From Nevskia sp964451925 (GTDB taxonomy: Bacteria > Pseudomonadota > Gammaproteobacteria > Nevskiales > Nevskiaceae): DNA of 64,000 nucleotides. The notes beneath the pieces were generated by a model. That model was not told the origin of the DNA, searched no databases, and saw only the letters and a program-made list of their open reading frames with translations. Location of the stretch: positions 1 to 64,000 of the forward strand of contig CAYVKA010000014.1 in NCBI GenBank assembly GCA_964451925.1, given 5' to 3'. This document shows, in pieces, positions 1 to 9,012 of the stretch (its first letter is position 1; every line of letters begins with the position of its first letter). The translations under genes were made by a program, and so were the position numbers.

Positions 1-180
1 ATGACCTCCGTCGCAGCGCCCCAATGATTGACAACAGACCCTAGTATCGCCGATACCATTCAGGCCGTGTTCCCACGGTGCGCGCGAGCCCCGGCGGCCG
101 GCCTCCGTTACAATTCGCGCCCGGCCCCCGCTGTTGCGGCGGCACCCCCTGTCTACACCCCATTCAGCGCGCCAGAAGCC

Positions 181-1845
181 ATGAGCCAGTACGTCTACAC
201 CATGAACAAGGTCGGGAAGACCGTCCCGCCCAAGAAAGAGATCCTGCGGGACATCTCCCTGTCCTTCTACCCCGGCGCCAAGATCGGCGTGCTGGGCTAC
301 AACGGCGCCGGCAAATCGACCCTGCTGCGCATCATGGCCGGCGTCGACAAGGAGTTCAGCGGCGAGGCGCGGCCGATGCCCGGCCTGAAGATCGGCTACC
401 TGCCGCAGGAGCCGCAACTCGATCCGAACAAGACCGTGCGCGGCAACGTCGAGGAGGCGGTGTCGGACATCACCAACGCCCAGGCCGAGCTGGACAAGGT
501 CTACGCCGCCTACGCCGAGCCGGACGCCGATTTCGACAAGCTCTCCGCCCGCCAGCAGGAACTCGAAGGCATCCTCGCCGCCAGCGACGGCCACAACCTG
601 GACGTGATCCTGGACAAGGCCGCCGAAGCGCTGAACCTGCCGCCCTGGGACGCCGACGTCACCAAGCTGTCCGGCGGCGAGCGGCGCCGCGTGGCGCTGT
701 GCCGCCTGCTGCTGTCCAAGCCGGACATGATCCTGCTCGACGAGCCGACCAACCATCTGGACGCCGAGTCGGTGGCCTGGCTGGAGAAGTTCCTCAACGA
801 CTTCCCCGGCACCATCATCGCCGTCACCCACGACCGCTACTTCCTCGACAACGTCGCCGGCTGGATCCTGGAACTGGACCGCGGCTACGGCATTCCCTGG
901 CAGGGCAACTACTCCAGCTGGCTGGAGCAGAAGGAAAAGCGCCTGGAGCAGGAGCAGAAGGCCGAGGACGCCCATACCAAGGCGATGAAGGAAGAGCTGG
1001 AGTGGGTGCGCAAGAACCCCAAAGGCCGCCAGTCCAAGTCCAAGGCGCGCGTGCAGGCTTACGAGGAACTGGCTTCGCAGGAATTCCAGAAGCGCGCCGA
1101 GACGCGCGAACTGTACATCCCGCCCGGCCCGCGCCTCGGCGACCTGGTGGTCGAGGTCAACGAGGTCAAGAAGTCCTACGGCGGCCGCACCCTGTACGAG
1201 GGCCTCACCTTCAAGGTGCCGCGCGGCGCCGTGGTCGGCATCATCGGCGCCAACGGCCGCGGCAAGACCACCCTGTTCCGCATGCTGCTGGGGCAGGAAA
1301 AGCCCGACGCCGGCACCATCCGCATCGGCGAGACGGTGAAGTTCGCTTACGTCGACCAGTCGCGCGACGCGCTGGAAGGCGACAAGACGGTGTTCCAGGA
1401 AATCAGCGGCGGCAACGACATGATCCGCGCCGGCAGCTTCGAAATGCCTTCGCGCGCCTACATCGGCCGCTTCAACTTCAAGGGCGAGTCACAGCAGAAG
1501 CGCATCAAGGACCTGTCCGGTGGCGAACGCAACCGCCTGCACCTGGCCAAGCTGCTGCTGGCCGGAGGCAACGTGCTGCTGCTCGACGAGCCGACCAACG
1601 ACCTGGACGTGGAAACCCTGCGCGCGCTGGAGGAAGCCGTGCTGGCCTTCGCCGGCTGCGCCATGATCATCTCGCATGACCGCTGGTTCCTGGACCGCGT
1701 CGCCACACACATCCTTGCGTTCGAGGACAGCGGCGAGGTGGTGTTCCTGGAAGGCAACTACCGCGAGTACGAGGACGATTTCCGCCGCCGCACCGGCTCC
1801 GAGCCCGGCGTCAACCGCCGCTCGCGCCACAAGAAGCTGGCATAG
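181..1845 (+). CDS. ettA: Energy-dependent translational throttle protein EttA (ABC-F ATPase)
   Basis: The 554-residue product is the length of E. coli EttA (555). It is a soluble ABC-F protein with two ATPase domains and no membrane segment; the family binds the ribosomal E site and gates entry into elongation according to the ATP/ADP ratio. The N-terminus MSQYVYTMNKVGK is the family signature and fixes the ATG at 181. An in-frame TTG at 28 would only add a Pro/Ala-rich non-conserved stretch. Domain 1 has Walker A GYNGAGKST, signature LSGGERRR and Walker B LLLDEPTNHLD. Domain 2 has GANGRGKTT, LSGGERNR and LLLDEPTNDLD. The second Walker A reads GRGKT rather than the usual GAGKS, a mild deviation. 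The gene stands alone on the plus strand. Confidence 0.96.
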   Translation: MSQYVYTMNKVGKTVPPKKEILRDISLSFYPGAKIGVLGYNGAGKSTLLRIMAGVDKEFSGEARPMPGLKIGYLPQEPQLDPNKTVRGNVEEAVSDITNAQAELDKVYAAYAEPDADFDKLSARQQELEGILAASDGHNLDVILDKAAEALNLPPWDADVTKLSGGERRRVALCRLLLSKPDMILLDEPTNHLDAESVAWLEKFLNDFPGTIIAVTHDRYFLDNVAGWILELDRGYGIPWQGNYSSWLEQKEKRLEQEQKAEDAHTKAMKEELEWVRKNPKGRQSKSKARVQAYEELASQEFQKRAETRELYIPPGPRLGDLVVEVNEVKKSYGGRTLYEGLTFKVPRGAVVGIIGANGRGKTTLFRMLLGQEKPDAGTIRIGETVKFAYVDQSRDALEGDKTVFQEISGGNDMIRAGSFEMPSRAYIGRFNFKGESQQKRIKDLSGGERNRLHLAKLLLAGGNVLLLDEPTNDLDVETLRALEEAVLAFAGCAMIISHDRWFLDRVATHILAFEDSGEVVFLEGNYREYEDDFRRRTGSEPGVNRRSRHKKLA

Positions 1846-2092
1846 GCCGGCTTTGTTTCAACAGTCCAGGGCATGGATGCCCTCGACTTGTGCAGGACCT
1901 GCATGCTCACACAAAAAAGCGCGGCACCTCGCGGCACCGCGCCAATCACAGCGTCCCCGAATGGTTCGGCGGACGCTTTCCGCCCCTGGGTCACACTAGG
2001 GTGATGATCGCTCCTGGCGTATCCCCAGACTGAGGGGTGGGTCACGCTTTGCGGGCGCAAACTGTGCGCTGGTTCACGGAGAAGTGGTACAA
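1846..2092. other. Intergenic region between ettA and the DUF815 gene
   Basis: This stretch has no supported gene. It holds a small inverted repeat, GCGCGG (1919-1924) with CCGCGC (1937-1942), next to six A's at 1913-1918. On the minus strand it would read as a hairpin followed by a U run, but no minus-strand gene feeds into it. It may also carry the promoter of the downstream ATPase gene. Confidence 0.4.
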
Positions 2093-2857
2093 ATGGCCGA
2101 CGATCAAGCCCTCGCCTACCGCTGGCGCGACGCTGCGCTGCAGCCGATCGCCTTCCCCTCGCATGTGCGCCTGGATGACTTGCTCGGCATCGAGCGGCAG
2201 AAGGCCGAACTGCTCGACAACACCCGCCGCTTCGTCGCCGGGCGCCCGGCCAACCATGCCCTGCTCACCGGCAGCCGCGGTACCGGCAAGTCCTCGCTGG
2301 TGAAGGCCCTGCTGGGCGAGTTCAGCGGCCAGGGCCTGCGCCTGGTGGAAGTGCACCCGCACGACCTCACCGACCTGCCCGACGTGGTGGCGCCGCTGCG
2401 CGAGCGCGCCGAGCGCTTCCTGCTGTACGTGGATGATTTCAGCGTGGCGCAGAACGACCCGGCGCTGGCGGCGCTGAAGGCGGCGCTCGACGGCGGCATC
2501 GAGGAGCCGCCGGACAATGTGCTGATCTATGCCACCAGCAACCGCCGGCACCTGATGCCGGAGTACCGCAGCGAGAACGAGGAATTCAAGTTCGTCGATG
2601 GCGAACTGCACCCGGGCGAGTCGTCCGAGGACAAGATCGCGCTGTCCGAGCGCTTCGGCCTGTGGCTGTCGTTCCCGCCGTTCAACCAGGACATGTACCT
2701 GCAACTGGTGCGTCTGCACCTGCAGCGGCTCGGCCATCCCGCCTGGGACGAGGAGACCGAAAAAGCCTCGCTGCGCTGGGCCCTGGCACGCGCCTCGCGT
2801 TCCGGACGCGTCGCGCACCAGTTCGCGCGCAGCTGGGCCGGCCGGCACACCGGCTGA
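2093..2857 (+). CDS. DUF815 family AAA-type ATPase
   Basis: The 254-residue cytoplasmic protein has Walker A GSRGTGKSS, a Walker B-like LLYVDDFS, and the family motif YATSNRRHLMPEY that precedes the sensor region. These are the marks of the DUF815 (PF05673) ATPases, whose cellular role is not established. The ATG at 2093 was chosen because a GGAG stretch lies about ten bases upstream; the in-frame GTG at 2084 is too close to it. Family membership is clear, but no substrate or partner can be named, and the neighbours (EttA, MgtE) give no functional hint. Confidence 0.9.
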   Translation: MADDQALAYRWRDAALQPIAFPSHVRLDDLLGIERQKAELLDNTRRFVAGRPANHALLTGSRGTGKSSLVKALLGEFSGQGLRLVEVHPHDLTDLPDVVAPLRERAERFLLYVDDFSVAQNDPALAALKAALDGGIEEPPDNVLIYATSNRRHLMPEYRSENEEFKFVDGELHPGESSEDKIALSERFGLWLSFPPFNQDMYLQLVRLHLQRLGHPAWDEETEKASLRWALARASRSGRVAHQFARSWAGRHTG

Positions 2858-3037
2858 TGCCGCCGCGGCGCCGCGCGACGTAGAGGCCAGCAGCACCGTC
2901 GCGGCGCTGTTCCGATCCGGCACAGCGCCGCGATCCCGCGCCACCATGTGCGCTGCTTGGCAGCGCGGCTTTGCCGCCGGCTGCCGGCCACCCGTAAGAT
3001 CGGTGGCGCCGTCCGACCCCGCCGGAGACCTGCCGCG

Positions 3038-4279
3038 ATGCCGCCAACCGAAGAACCCGTATTGCCGCGGGAGGATGAAGTGCGCCGGCTCAGCCTGGCG
3101 CTGCGCCAGCGCGCGCCCTCGGACGGTTTCAAGCTGCTGCAGGACAAGCCGGACGCGCTGGTGGCGGCCGCGCTGGGCGGGCTCGACCCGGCGACGCGCA
3201 AGGCCCTGCTGGAGCGCTACAGCGAGACCCAGCGCATCGCGCTCCGCGCCATCGACACGCGGCTGCACGCCCAGGCGGAAGCGGCGCAACAGCACCACTA
3301 TCACCATGAGGACAGTGTCGGCGTATTGATGACGCCACCGGATGCGGTGTTTGCGCTGGGCGTCAGCGTCGAGCAGATCGTGGCGCGGGTGCGCGAGCTG
3401 GCGCAGCGCCAGGTGCTGGTGATCTACGCCTACGTGGTCGACGCGGAGGACCGCCTGCAGGGGCTGGTGACGATGCGCGACCTGCTGCTGGCCGCGCCGC
3501 AGGCGCGGGTCGAGGAGGTGATGCTGGCCCATCCGTTCGCGCTGCACCCGCAGATGACGGTGGAGGACGCCATGCACGAAACGGCGCGCCGCCACTATCC
3601 GCTCTACCCGGTATGCAACGACAGCGGCGAGCTGCTCGGCACCGTGTCCGGCGCCGCGCTGTTCGAGGCGCGGGCCTACGAGATCAGCGCGCAGAGCGGC
3701 CTGATGGTGGGCGTGGACAGCGAGGAGCGGCTGCTGTCGCCGTGGCTGCGCAGCCTCAAGCTGCGCCATCCCTGGCTGCAGGTCAACCTTCTCACCGGCC
3801 TGGTGGTGGGCTTCATCGTCAGCCTGTTCAGCGGCACGCTGAGCCAGCTGGTGATCCTCACCGCCTTCCTGCCGATCCTGTCCAGCGTCGCCGGCAACAC
3901 CGGCTGCCAGACCCTGGCGGTGACGCTGCGCGGCATCGCCCTGGACGAGTACAAGAGCGGAGTCGCCGGCCCCCTGCTGCGCAAGGAGCTGCTGCTCGGG
4001 GCGCTCAACGGCGCCATCATCGGCCTGGTGGCCGGGCTGGTGATGTACTTCTACGCCAGCAGCGAGCACAGCGCCCATCCCTGGCGCACCGCCCTGGTGG
4101 TGCTGCTGGCCATGACCGGGGCCTGCCTCAGCGGCGGCGTCGCCGGCGTGACGGTGCCGTCGCTGCTGCGCCGCTTTGGCGCCGACCCCGCCACGGCTTC
4201 CAGCATCTTCCTCACCACCACCACCGACATCGTCGGCATCAGCCTGTTCCTGGGCCTGGCCACGGCCATCCTGATCTAG
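3038..4279 (+). CDS. mgtE: MgtE-type magnesium transporter
   Basis: MgtE proteins are dimeric, Mg2+-gated Mg2+ channels of the inner membrane. The product has 413 residues. A CBS pair is seen around residues 105-225, followed by a plug helix and a five-helix MgtE pore domain from about residue 250. Pore landmarks include SVAGNTGCQ and DPATASSIFLTTTTD. The N-terminal regulatory domain is short for the family (usual total about 450) and contains a His-rich stretch, QQHHYHHED, just before the CBS pair. The ATG at 3038 has a GGAG at 3024. The 180 bases upstream hold no gene. Confidence 0.93.
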   Translation: MPPTEEPVLPREDEVRRLSLALRQRAPSDGFKLLQDKPDALVAAALGGLDPATRKALLERYSETQRIALRAIDTRLHAQAEAAQQHHYHHEDSVGVLMTPPDAVFALGVSVEQIVARVRELAQRQVLVIYAYVVDAEDRLQGLVTMRDLLLAAPQARVEEVMLAHPFALHPQMTVEDAMHETARRHYPLYPVCNDSGELLGTVSGAALFEARAYEISAQSGLMVGVDSEERLLSPWLRSLKLRHPWLQVNLLTGLVVGFIVSLFSGTLSQLVILTAFLPILSSVAGNTGCQTLAVTLRGIALDEYKSGVAGPLLRKELLLGALNGAIIGLVAGLVMYFYASSEHSAHPWRTALVVLLAMTGACLSGGVAGVTVPSLLRRFGADPATASSIFLTTTTDIVGISLFLGLATAILI

Positions 4280-4374
4280 CAAGCCGCACGCGCGCTATGC
4301 TGTGGGCCTACGCTGGCGCCCGCCATGGCCCGGTCCGCGGGCCGGGGCGCCACCAGCCAGACAAAGGGGTGACC

Positions 4375-6102
4375 ATGATTCCTCGCAAGATCTGCCGGCT
4401 GCTGCTGGCCGCCTGTCCGCTGACGGCCCTGCTGGCCGCCATGCCGCCGGCGCTCGCTGCCGACGCGGCGCAGAACGGCCAGTGGGCCGCGTTCCTCGAC
4501 AGCTACCAGGAAGGCTACTTCGCCGCCGAACCGGCGTTTGCGGTGCAGCAGGGCCGCCACGAATTCGACGGCAAGCTGCCTGACTGGAGTGCCGCCGGCA
4601 TCGCCCGTGAAGTCGCCTGGTTCAAGGCGCAGCGCAAGCAGGCGCAGGCGTTCAGGCCCTCGGCGCTGTCGCCGCAGCAACGCTTCGAGCGCGAATACCT
4701 GCTGGCGCGCATCGACGGCGAGGTGTTCTGGCGCGACGAGGCGCAGGCGCCGTTCCGCAATCCGGCCTTCTACCTCGACGGCAGCTTCGACCCGAGCGTT
4801 TACTTCGAGCGGCCTTACGCGCCCCTGGAAACACGCCTGAAAGCGTTCACCGGCTATCTCAGGGCAATGCCCGCGGCCGCGGCGCAGATCCGCGCCAACC
4901 TGAAGACTCCGCTGCCGAAGACCTACGTGGCGCGCGGCATCGCCGCCTTTTCCGGCTACGCCGACTTCTTCCGCCATGACGCGCCGCAGGCCTTCGCCGG
5001 CGTCACCGACCCGGCGCTGCAGGCCGAGCTGAAAGCCGCCACCGAACCCGCCGCCGAGGCCATGCAGGGCCTGGCCGACTGGCTCAAGTCTGAGCAGCCC
5101 AAGGCCACCGACAAATTCGCCCTCGGCCCCAAGCGCTTCGCCGACATGCTATGGCGCACCGAGCGCGTGCGCACACCGCTGGCCGAACTGGAGAAAGTCG
5201 GCAAGGCCGACCTGGCGCGCAATCTGGCGGCGCTGAAGGAAGCCTGCGCCGCGGTGCTGCCCGGCGGCGGCATCGAAGCCTGCATCGCCAAGGTCGAGGC
5301 CGACAAGCCGCAGGGTGGCGCCGTGGAAGGCGCGCGGGCGCAACTCGACCAGCTGCGCCAGTTCATCGTCGACAGGAACCTAGTCACCATCCCCAGCGAC
5401 GAAAAGGCCCTGGTCAACGAGGCGCCACCCTACCAGCGCTGGAACTTCGCCTATATCAACATCGCCGGCCCCTACGACAAGGGCATGCCCTCCACCTACT
5501 ACATCGCCCCGCCCGACCCGAGCTGGAGCAAGGCCGAGCAGGACGCCTATGTGCCGGGCAAGGCGATGCTGCTGTTCACCTCGGCGCACGAAGTCTGGCC
5601 CGGCCACTTCCTGCAGTTCCTGCATGCCAACCGCTCGCCGTTCCGCTTCGGCCAGATCTTCGTCGGCTACGCCTATGCCGAAGGCTGGGCGCACTACACC
5701 GAGGAAATGATGTGGGAAGCCGGCCTCGGCGACGGCGCCGCCGACATCCACGTCGGCCAGTTGTCCGAAGCCCTGCTGCGCGACGTGCGCTTCCTCTGCG
5801 CCATCGGCATGCACACCCGGGGCATGACGGTGCAGACCTGCGAAACCATGTTCCGCGAACAGGCTTACCAGGACGCCGGCAACGCCCGCCAGCAGGCCGC
5901 CCGCGGCACCTACGATCCGGCCTACCTGAACTACACCCTGGGCAAGCTGATGATCCGCAAGCTGCGCTCTGACTGGACCGCCAGCCACGGCGGCCGCGAA
6001 GGCTGGCATGAGTTCCACGACCAGTTCCTGTCCTACGGCGGCCCGCCGATCCCGCTGGTGCGCGAGCAGATGCTGCCGAAGGACAAGGGCGGCTTGTTCT
6101 GA
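4375..6102 (+). CDS. Secreted DUF885 family putative metallopeptidase
   Basis: The 575-residue protein begins with a clear Sec signal peptide (MIPRKICRLLLAAC through the AMPPALA-A cleavage region), so it should act outside the cytoplasm. The C-terminal half carries SAHEVWPGHFLQFLHANR and EGWAHYTEEMMWE, the HExxPGH and downstream EGWA motifs of the DUF885 family, which resemble a zinc-binding gluzincin site. Length is normal for the family. An AAAGGGG stretch directly upstream supports the ATG at 4375. Peptidase activity is inferred from the motifs; the substrate is unknown. Confidence 0.88.
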   Translation: MIPRKICRLLLAACPLTALLAAMPPALAADAAQNGQWAAFLDSYQEGYFAAEPAFAVQQGRHEFDGKLPDWSAAGIAREVAWFKAQRKQAQAFRPSALSPQQRFEREYLLARIDGEVFWRDEAQAPFRNPAFYLDGSFDPSVYFERPYAPLETRLKAFTGYLRAMPAAAAQIRANLKTPLPKTYVARGIAAFSGYADFFRHDAPQAFAGVTDPALQAELKAATEPAAEAMQGLADWLKSEQPKATDKFALGPKRFADMLWRTERVRTPLAELEKVGKADLARNLAALKEACAAVLPGGGIEACIAKVEADKPQGGAVEGARAQLDQLRQFIVDRNLVTIPSDEKALVNEAPPYQRWNFAYINIAGPYDKGMPSTYYIAPPDPSWSKAEQDAYVPGKAMLLFTSAHEVWPGHFLQFLHANRSPFRFGQIFVGYAYAEGWAHYTEEMMWEAGLGDGAADIHVGQLSEALLRDVRFLCAIGMHTRGMTVQTCETMFREQAYQDAGNARQQAARGTYDPAYLNYTLGKLMIRKLRSDWTASHGGREGWHEFHDQFLSYGGPPIPLVREQMLPKDKGGLF

Positions 6103-6176
6103 GATCGGCTCACCCTGTGCGCCAGGACTGGCGATGGCGTGCATGGCGCGGTCGACGCACGGTGGCGGATGCGTAG

Positions 6177-6204
6177 GTCGGCTCAAGCCGAAGGCGGAGC
6201 CGAC
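6177..6204. repeat. REP-like inverted repeat
   Basis: GTCGGCTC at 6177-6184 pairs with GAGCCGAC at 6197-6204 around a 12-base loop. The surrounding 'gtaggtcgg...ccgaca' pattern resembles dispersed palindromic repeats found between genes in many gammaproteobacteria. Confidence 0.55.
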
Positions 6205-6400
6205 AGGTTCAGCTGGCTTTTGATGGGCTTTCGACGTGGCCTCCCGTCTGGCTGCGCCGAGCATCGGAGACCGCGGCGTCAGGGCCGGCGCGTGTGTTCG
6301 CGCCGGGCGAGGCATGGATGCCGAAACGGGCGACAAGCGCAGGGAACCGTCCAATCGCGCCAGCGATTGGACGGCGCAGACATCGGGAAATGTTCTTCGC

Positions 6401-6425
6401 CTACTTTCTTGCGTCAAGAAAGTAG
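6401..6425. repeat. Perfect 11-base palindrome with 3-base loop
   Basis: CTACTTTCTTG (6401-6411) is followed by CGT and the exact complement CAAGAAAGTAG (6415-6425). It could fold in either strand's transcript at the end of the convergent gene pair, but it has no U tract, so a terminator role is unproven. It resembles a known type of dispersed intergenic element. Confidence 0.6.
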
Positions 6426-6536
6426 GGCCGCCGGCAGGGTTGTGCCGGGGGTACTGCTGATGTGAACAGGGCAACCCGGATGCCGTTTCACTCCATCCGG
6501 CTTGCTGTGCGGCAAATCCGTCGGAGTCCGCTGCGC

Positions 6537-7031
6537 TCAGCGCAAGCCCGCCGCCTTCTTGCGCGGCCGCGCCGCCACCGAAAACCCATGCCCATGCTCC
6601 AGCAGGTATTCCAGCCAGCGCGACAGCATGTGATTGCGCGCCCACTGGTCATGCAGGAACCTCCCCGCCTCGGGATCGCCCTCTTCCACCGCCAGCCAGG
6701 GCAGCCGCCTGCCGCAATGCAGCGCCTCCGCCACCCGCGCATCGCGGTAGACCTTGATCCACATGTCGGGCTCCAGCCGCCTGCCCTCCGGCGTGTTGAA
6801 CTCGTAGGTCAGCCGCAACTCCGAGGTATACGGCGCCCGCTCGACCATGGTCAGGATCAGCGGCAGGTCGGTGGGGCTGCGCGACACCGCCCGCTCGAAC
6901 GGCAACTCCAACTCCGGCACCAGCCGCTCCAGCAGCTGGTAGTTGCGCTCGTAAAGGTCGACCAGATGCGCGATGCGGCGCGGCTTGCCGCAGCAGGGGC
7001 AACGGTCTGCGAATGTCGTGTCGAGTTGCAT
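6537..7031 (-). CDS. DUF1249 family protein (YqiB-like)
   Basis: The 164-residue cytoplasmic protein matches the DUF1249 family (E. coli YqiB, about 140 residues). Features include an N-terminal CPCCGK cysteine cluster that could bind metal, a conserved YERNYQLLERLVP segment, and LRLTYEFNTPEGRRLEPDMW. The start is the ATG at 7031 (MQLDTTFADRCPCC). Longer versions would run into the divergent phosphoglucomutase gene, whose ATG is 59 bases away. The function of the family is unknown. The C-terminus is Arg/Lys-rich. Confidence 0.85.
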   Translation of the reverse strand: MQLDTTFADRCPCCGKPRRIAHLVDLYERNYQLLERLVPELELPFERAVSRSPTDLPLILTMVERAPYTSELRLTYEFNTPEGRRLEPDMWIKVYRDARVAEALHCGRRLPWLAVEEGDPEAGRFLHDQWARNHMLSRWLEYLLEHGHGFSVAARPRKKAAGLR

Positions 7032-7090
7032 GAACGGACTATAAGATACGCACTGAAAGCGCGACAACGCGCGCGCCCGAGAGAAAAACC

Positions 7091-8722
7091 ATGCCAATCC
7101 GCGAACTACAGACCAAGCCCTACAACGACCAGAAATCCGGTACCGCTGGACTACGCAAAAAGGTTGCCGTCTTCCAGCAGCCGCATTATCTGGAGAATTT
7201 TTTACAGTCGATTTTCGATATCGAGACAAGTCTGCGCGGCAAGGCCTTGATCATTGGGGGCGATGGCCGCTTTTACAACCGCGAGGCGATCTACACCGCC
7301 ATCGCCATGGCCGCGGCCAACGGCGTGGCCAAGGTCATCGTCGGCCAGGGCGGCCTGCTGTCGACGCCCGCCGCCTCGCACCTGATCCGGCTGCACAAGG
7401 CCGGCGGCGGCTTCCTGTTCACCGCCAGCCACAACCCGGCCGGCCCGGACGGCGATTTCGGCATCAAATTCAACGTTGCCGGCGGCGGCCAGGCGCCGGA
7501 GGGGCTGACCACCCGCATCTACGAGCACAGCAAGACCATCCAGCGCTACCGCGTGGCCGAGGGCGCCAACATCGACCTCGACCGCCGCGGCGCGCAGAAG
7601 CTCGAGGAGATGGACATCGAGGTGGTGGACTGCGTCGACGACTATTCCGCCCTGATGCAGACCCTGTTCGACTTCGACCGCGTCCGCGACTGGTTCAAGA
7701 AGGGCGGCACGCTGCGCTTCGACGCCATGCACGCCGTCACCGGCCCCTACGCCCAGCGCATCCTGGTGGAGCAGCTCGGCGCGGCGCCGGCGGCGGTGAT
7801 GAACGCCTGCCCGCTGGAGGATTTCGGCGGCGGCCATCCCGACCCCAACCTGATCTACGCCAAGCACCTGGTCGACCTGGTGCACAGCGCCGCTTCGCCC
7901 GATCTGGCCGCCGCCAGCGACGGTGACGGCGACCGCAACATGATCCTCGGCCGGGGCATCTTCATCTCGCCGGGCGACTCGCTGGCCATGCTGGCCGCCC
8001 ACCTGGACAAGCTGCCCGGCTACCGCGACGGGCTGAAGGGCCTGGCGCGGTCCATGCCCACCTGCCGCGCGGTGGATCAGGTGGCCAAGGCGCTTAAAGT
8101 GGAGTTCCACGAGACGCCGACCGGCTGGAAGTTCTTCGCCAACCTGCTCGATGCCGGCCGCCTGACCCTGTGCGGCGAGGAAAGCTTCGGCACCTCATCC
8201 TCGCACACCCGCGAAAAGGACGGCCTGTGGGCGGTGCTGGCCTGGCTCAACGTGCTGGCGGCCACCGGCCTGTCGGTGCGCGAGATCGCCACCCAGCACT
8301 GGCGCCGCTTCGGCCGCCACTATTTCGCCCGCCACGATTATGAGGGCCTGTCCTCCTCCACTGCGGCCAGCGTGACCCAGGCCCTGGCGGACGCCACCGC
8401 CCACCTGCCGGGCAAAACCTATGGCGACTGGAGCGTGACCCAGGCGGATGAATTCAGCTACCGCGACCCGGTGGACGGCAGCATCGCCACCGGCCAGGGC
8501 CTGCGGGTGATCTTCGGCGATGCGGCGCGCATCGTACTGCGCCTGTCCGGCACCGGCACCGAGGGCGCCACCCTGCGCCTCTACCTGGAACGCTACGAGA
8601 AACTGGAAACCGCGCTGGACTGGGAAACCGACAGCGCCCTGGTGCCGCTGGCCAACGCGGCCGAGCAGATCACGCGCATGGGCGAGCTGACCGGGCGGAA
8701 AGCGCCCAACGTCATCACCTGA
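7091..8722 (+). CDS. pgm: Alpha-D-glucose phosphate-specific phosphoglucomutase, PGM1-like
   Basis: This enzyme interconverts glucose 1-phosphate and glucose 6-phosphate and links glycolysis to glycogen and nucleotide-sugar synthesis. The 543-residue protein starts TKPYNDQKSGTAGLRKK, the pattern of eukaryotic PGM1 rather than of E. coli Pgm. The catalytic serine is in TASHNP (about residue 113), the metal-binding loop is DGDGDR, and GEESFGTSSSHTREKDG forms the sugar-binding part. Length is full. The ATG at 7091 follows GAGAG. A strong hairpin lies directly after the stop codon. Confidence 0.94.
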   Translation: MPIRELQTKPYNDQKSGTAGLRKKVAVFQQPHYLENFLQSIFDIETSLRGKALIIGGDGRFYNREAIYTAIAMAAANGVAKVIVGQGGLLSTPAASHLIRLHKAGGGFLFTASHNPAGPDGDFGIKFNVAGGGQAPEGLTTRIYEHSKTIQRYRVAEGANIDLDRRGAQKLEEMDIEVVDCVDDYSALMQTLFDFDRVRDWFKKGGTLRFDAMHAVTGPYAQRILVEQLGAAPAAVMNACPLEDFGGGHPDPNLIYAKHLVDLVHSAASPDLAAASDGDGDRNMILGRGIFISPGDSLAMLAAHLDKLPGYRDGLKGLARSMPTCRAVDQVAKALKVEFHETPTGWKFFANLLDAGRLTLCGEESFGTSSSHTREKDGLWAVLAWLNVLAATGLSVREIATQHWRRFGRHYFARHDYEGLSSSTAASVTQALADATAHLPGKTYGDWSVTQADEFSYRDPVDGSIATGQGLRVIFGDAARIVLRLSGTGTEGATLRLYLERYEKLETALDWETDSALVPLANAAEQITRMGELTGRKAPNVIT

Positions 8723-8731
8723 GACGGGACC

Positions 8732-8763
8732 GGCCCTGGCGGCGCCGCAGCGGCGCCAGGGCC
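8732..8763 (+). terminator. Hairpin after pgm (possible terminator)
   Basis: GGCCCTGGCG (8732-8741) pairs with CGCCAGGGCC (8754-8763), and the interior can extend the stem. It begins ten bases after the pgm stop codon. No U tract follows, so if it ends transcription it does so in a non-classical way. Confidence 0.5.
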
Positions 8764-8970
8764 GCAATGCCGGTCGGCCTATCATCAGCCCGTCGGCATT
8801 ACGGTTGCAGAAGGTACCCGCTTGCCGACAAATCCTTGTGGCCGACCGACTGAGCGGATAAGGCGATAAGGGGGAAAGTGCCGCGGGCGTCCCCGAGCAG
8901 GCTTGGCGCATCGGGAAAAGCGGGCCGGGCCATCCTTGGCCAGGGTTCAAAATCGGCAGATTCAGAGTCG

Positions 8971-9001
8971 CAGGCAATGACCATCAGGCAGTCATTGCCT
9001 G
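8971..9001 (-). terminator. Inverted repeat downstream of the small secreted protein gene
   Basis: CAGGCAATGAC (8971-8981) pairs perfectly with GTCATTGCCTG (8991-9001) around a nine-base loop. It sits 12 bases past the stop of the minus-strand gene ending at 9013. It is probably a terminator or 3'-protecting hairpin, although the U tract is missing. Confidence 0.5.
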
Positions 9002-9012
9002 AACACGATTCC

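Larger units (their letters stand above)
6103..6536. other. 434-base gene-free region with two palindromic elements
   Basis: Between the convergent DUF885 and DUF1249 genes there is no reading frame with a recognisable protein. The region holds a GTCGGCTC/GAGCCGAC inverted repeat (6177-6204) and an 11-base perfect palindrome (6401-6425). Both look like dispersed intergenic elements of the kind common in related genomes, though copy number elsewhere cannot be checked here. Confidence 0.6.

Noticed and set aside
1913..1942. Minus-strand terminator downstream of ettA
   Set aside because: A GCGCGG/CCGCGC stem with a T run exists on the minus strand, but no minus-strand gene leads into it and the stem is only six bases.
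2042..4282. 746-codon open frame on the minus strand opposite the DUF815 and mgtE genes
   Set aside because: It is a GC-codon shadow: the translation is rich in Gln, His, Arg and Ala, has no domain, and lies opposite two clear genes.
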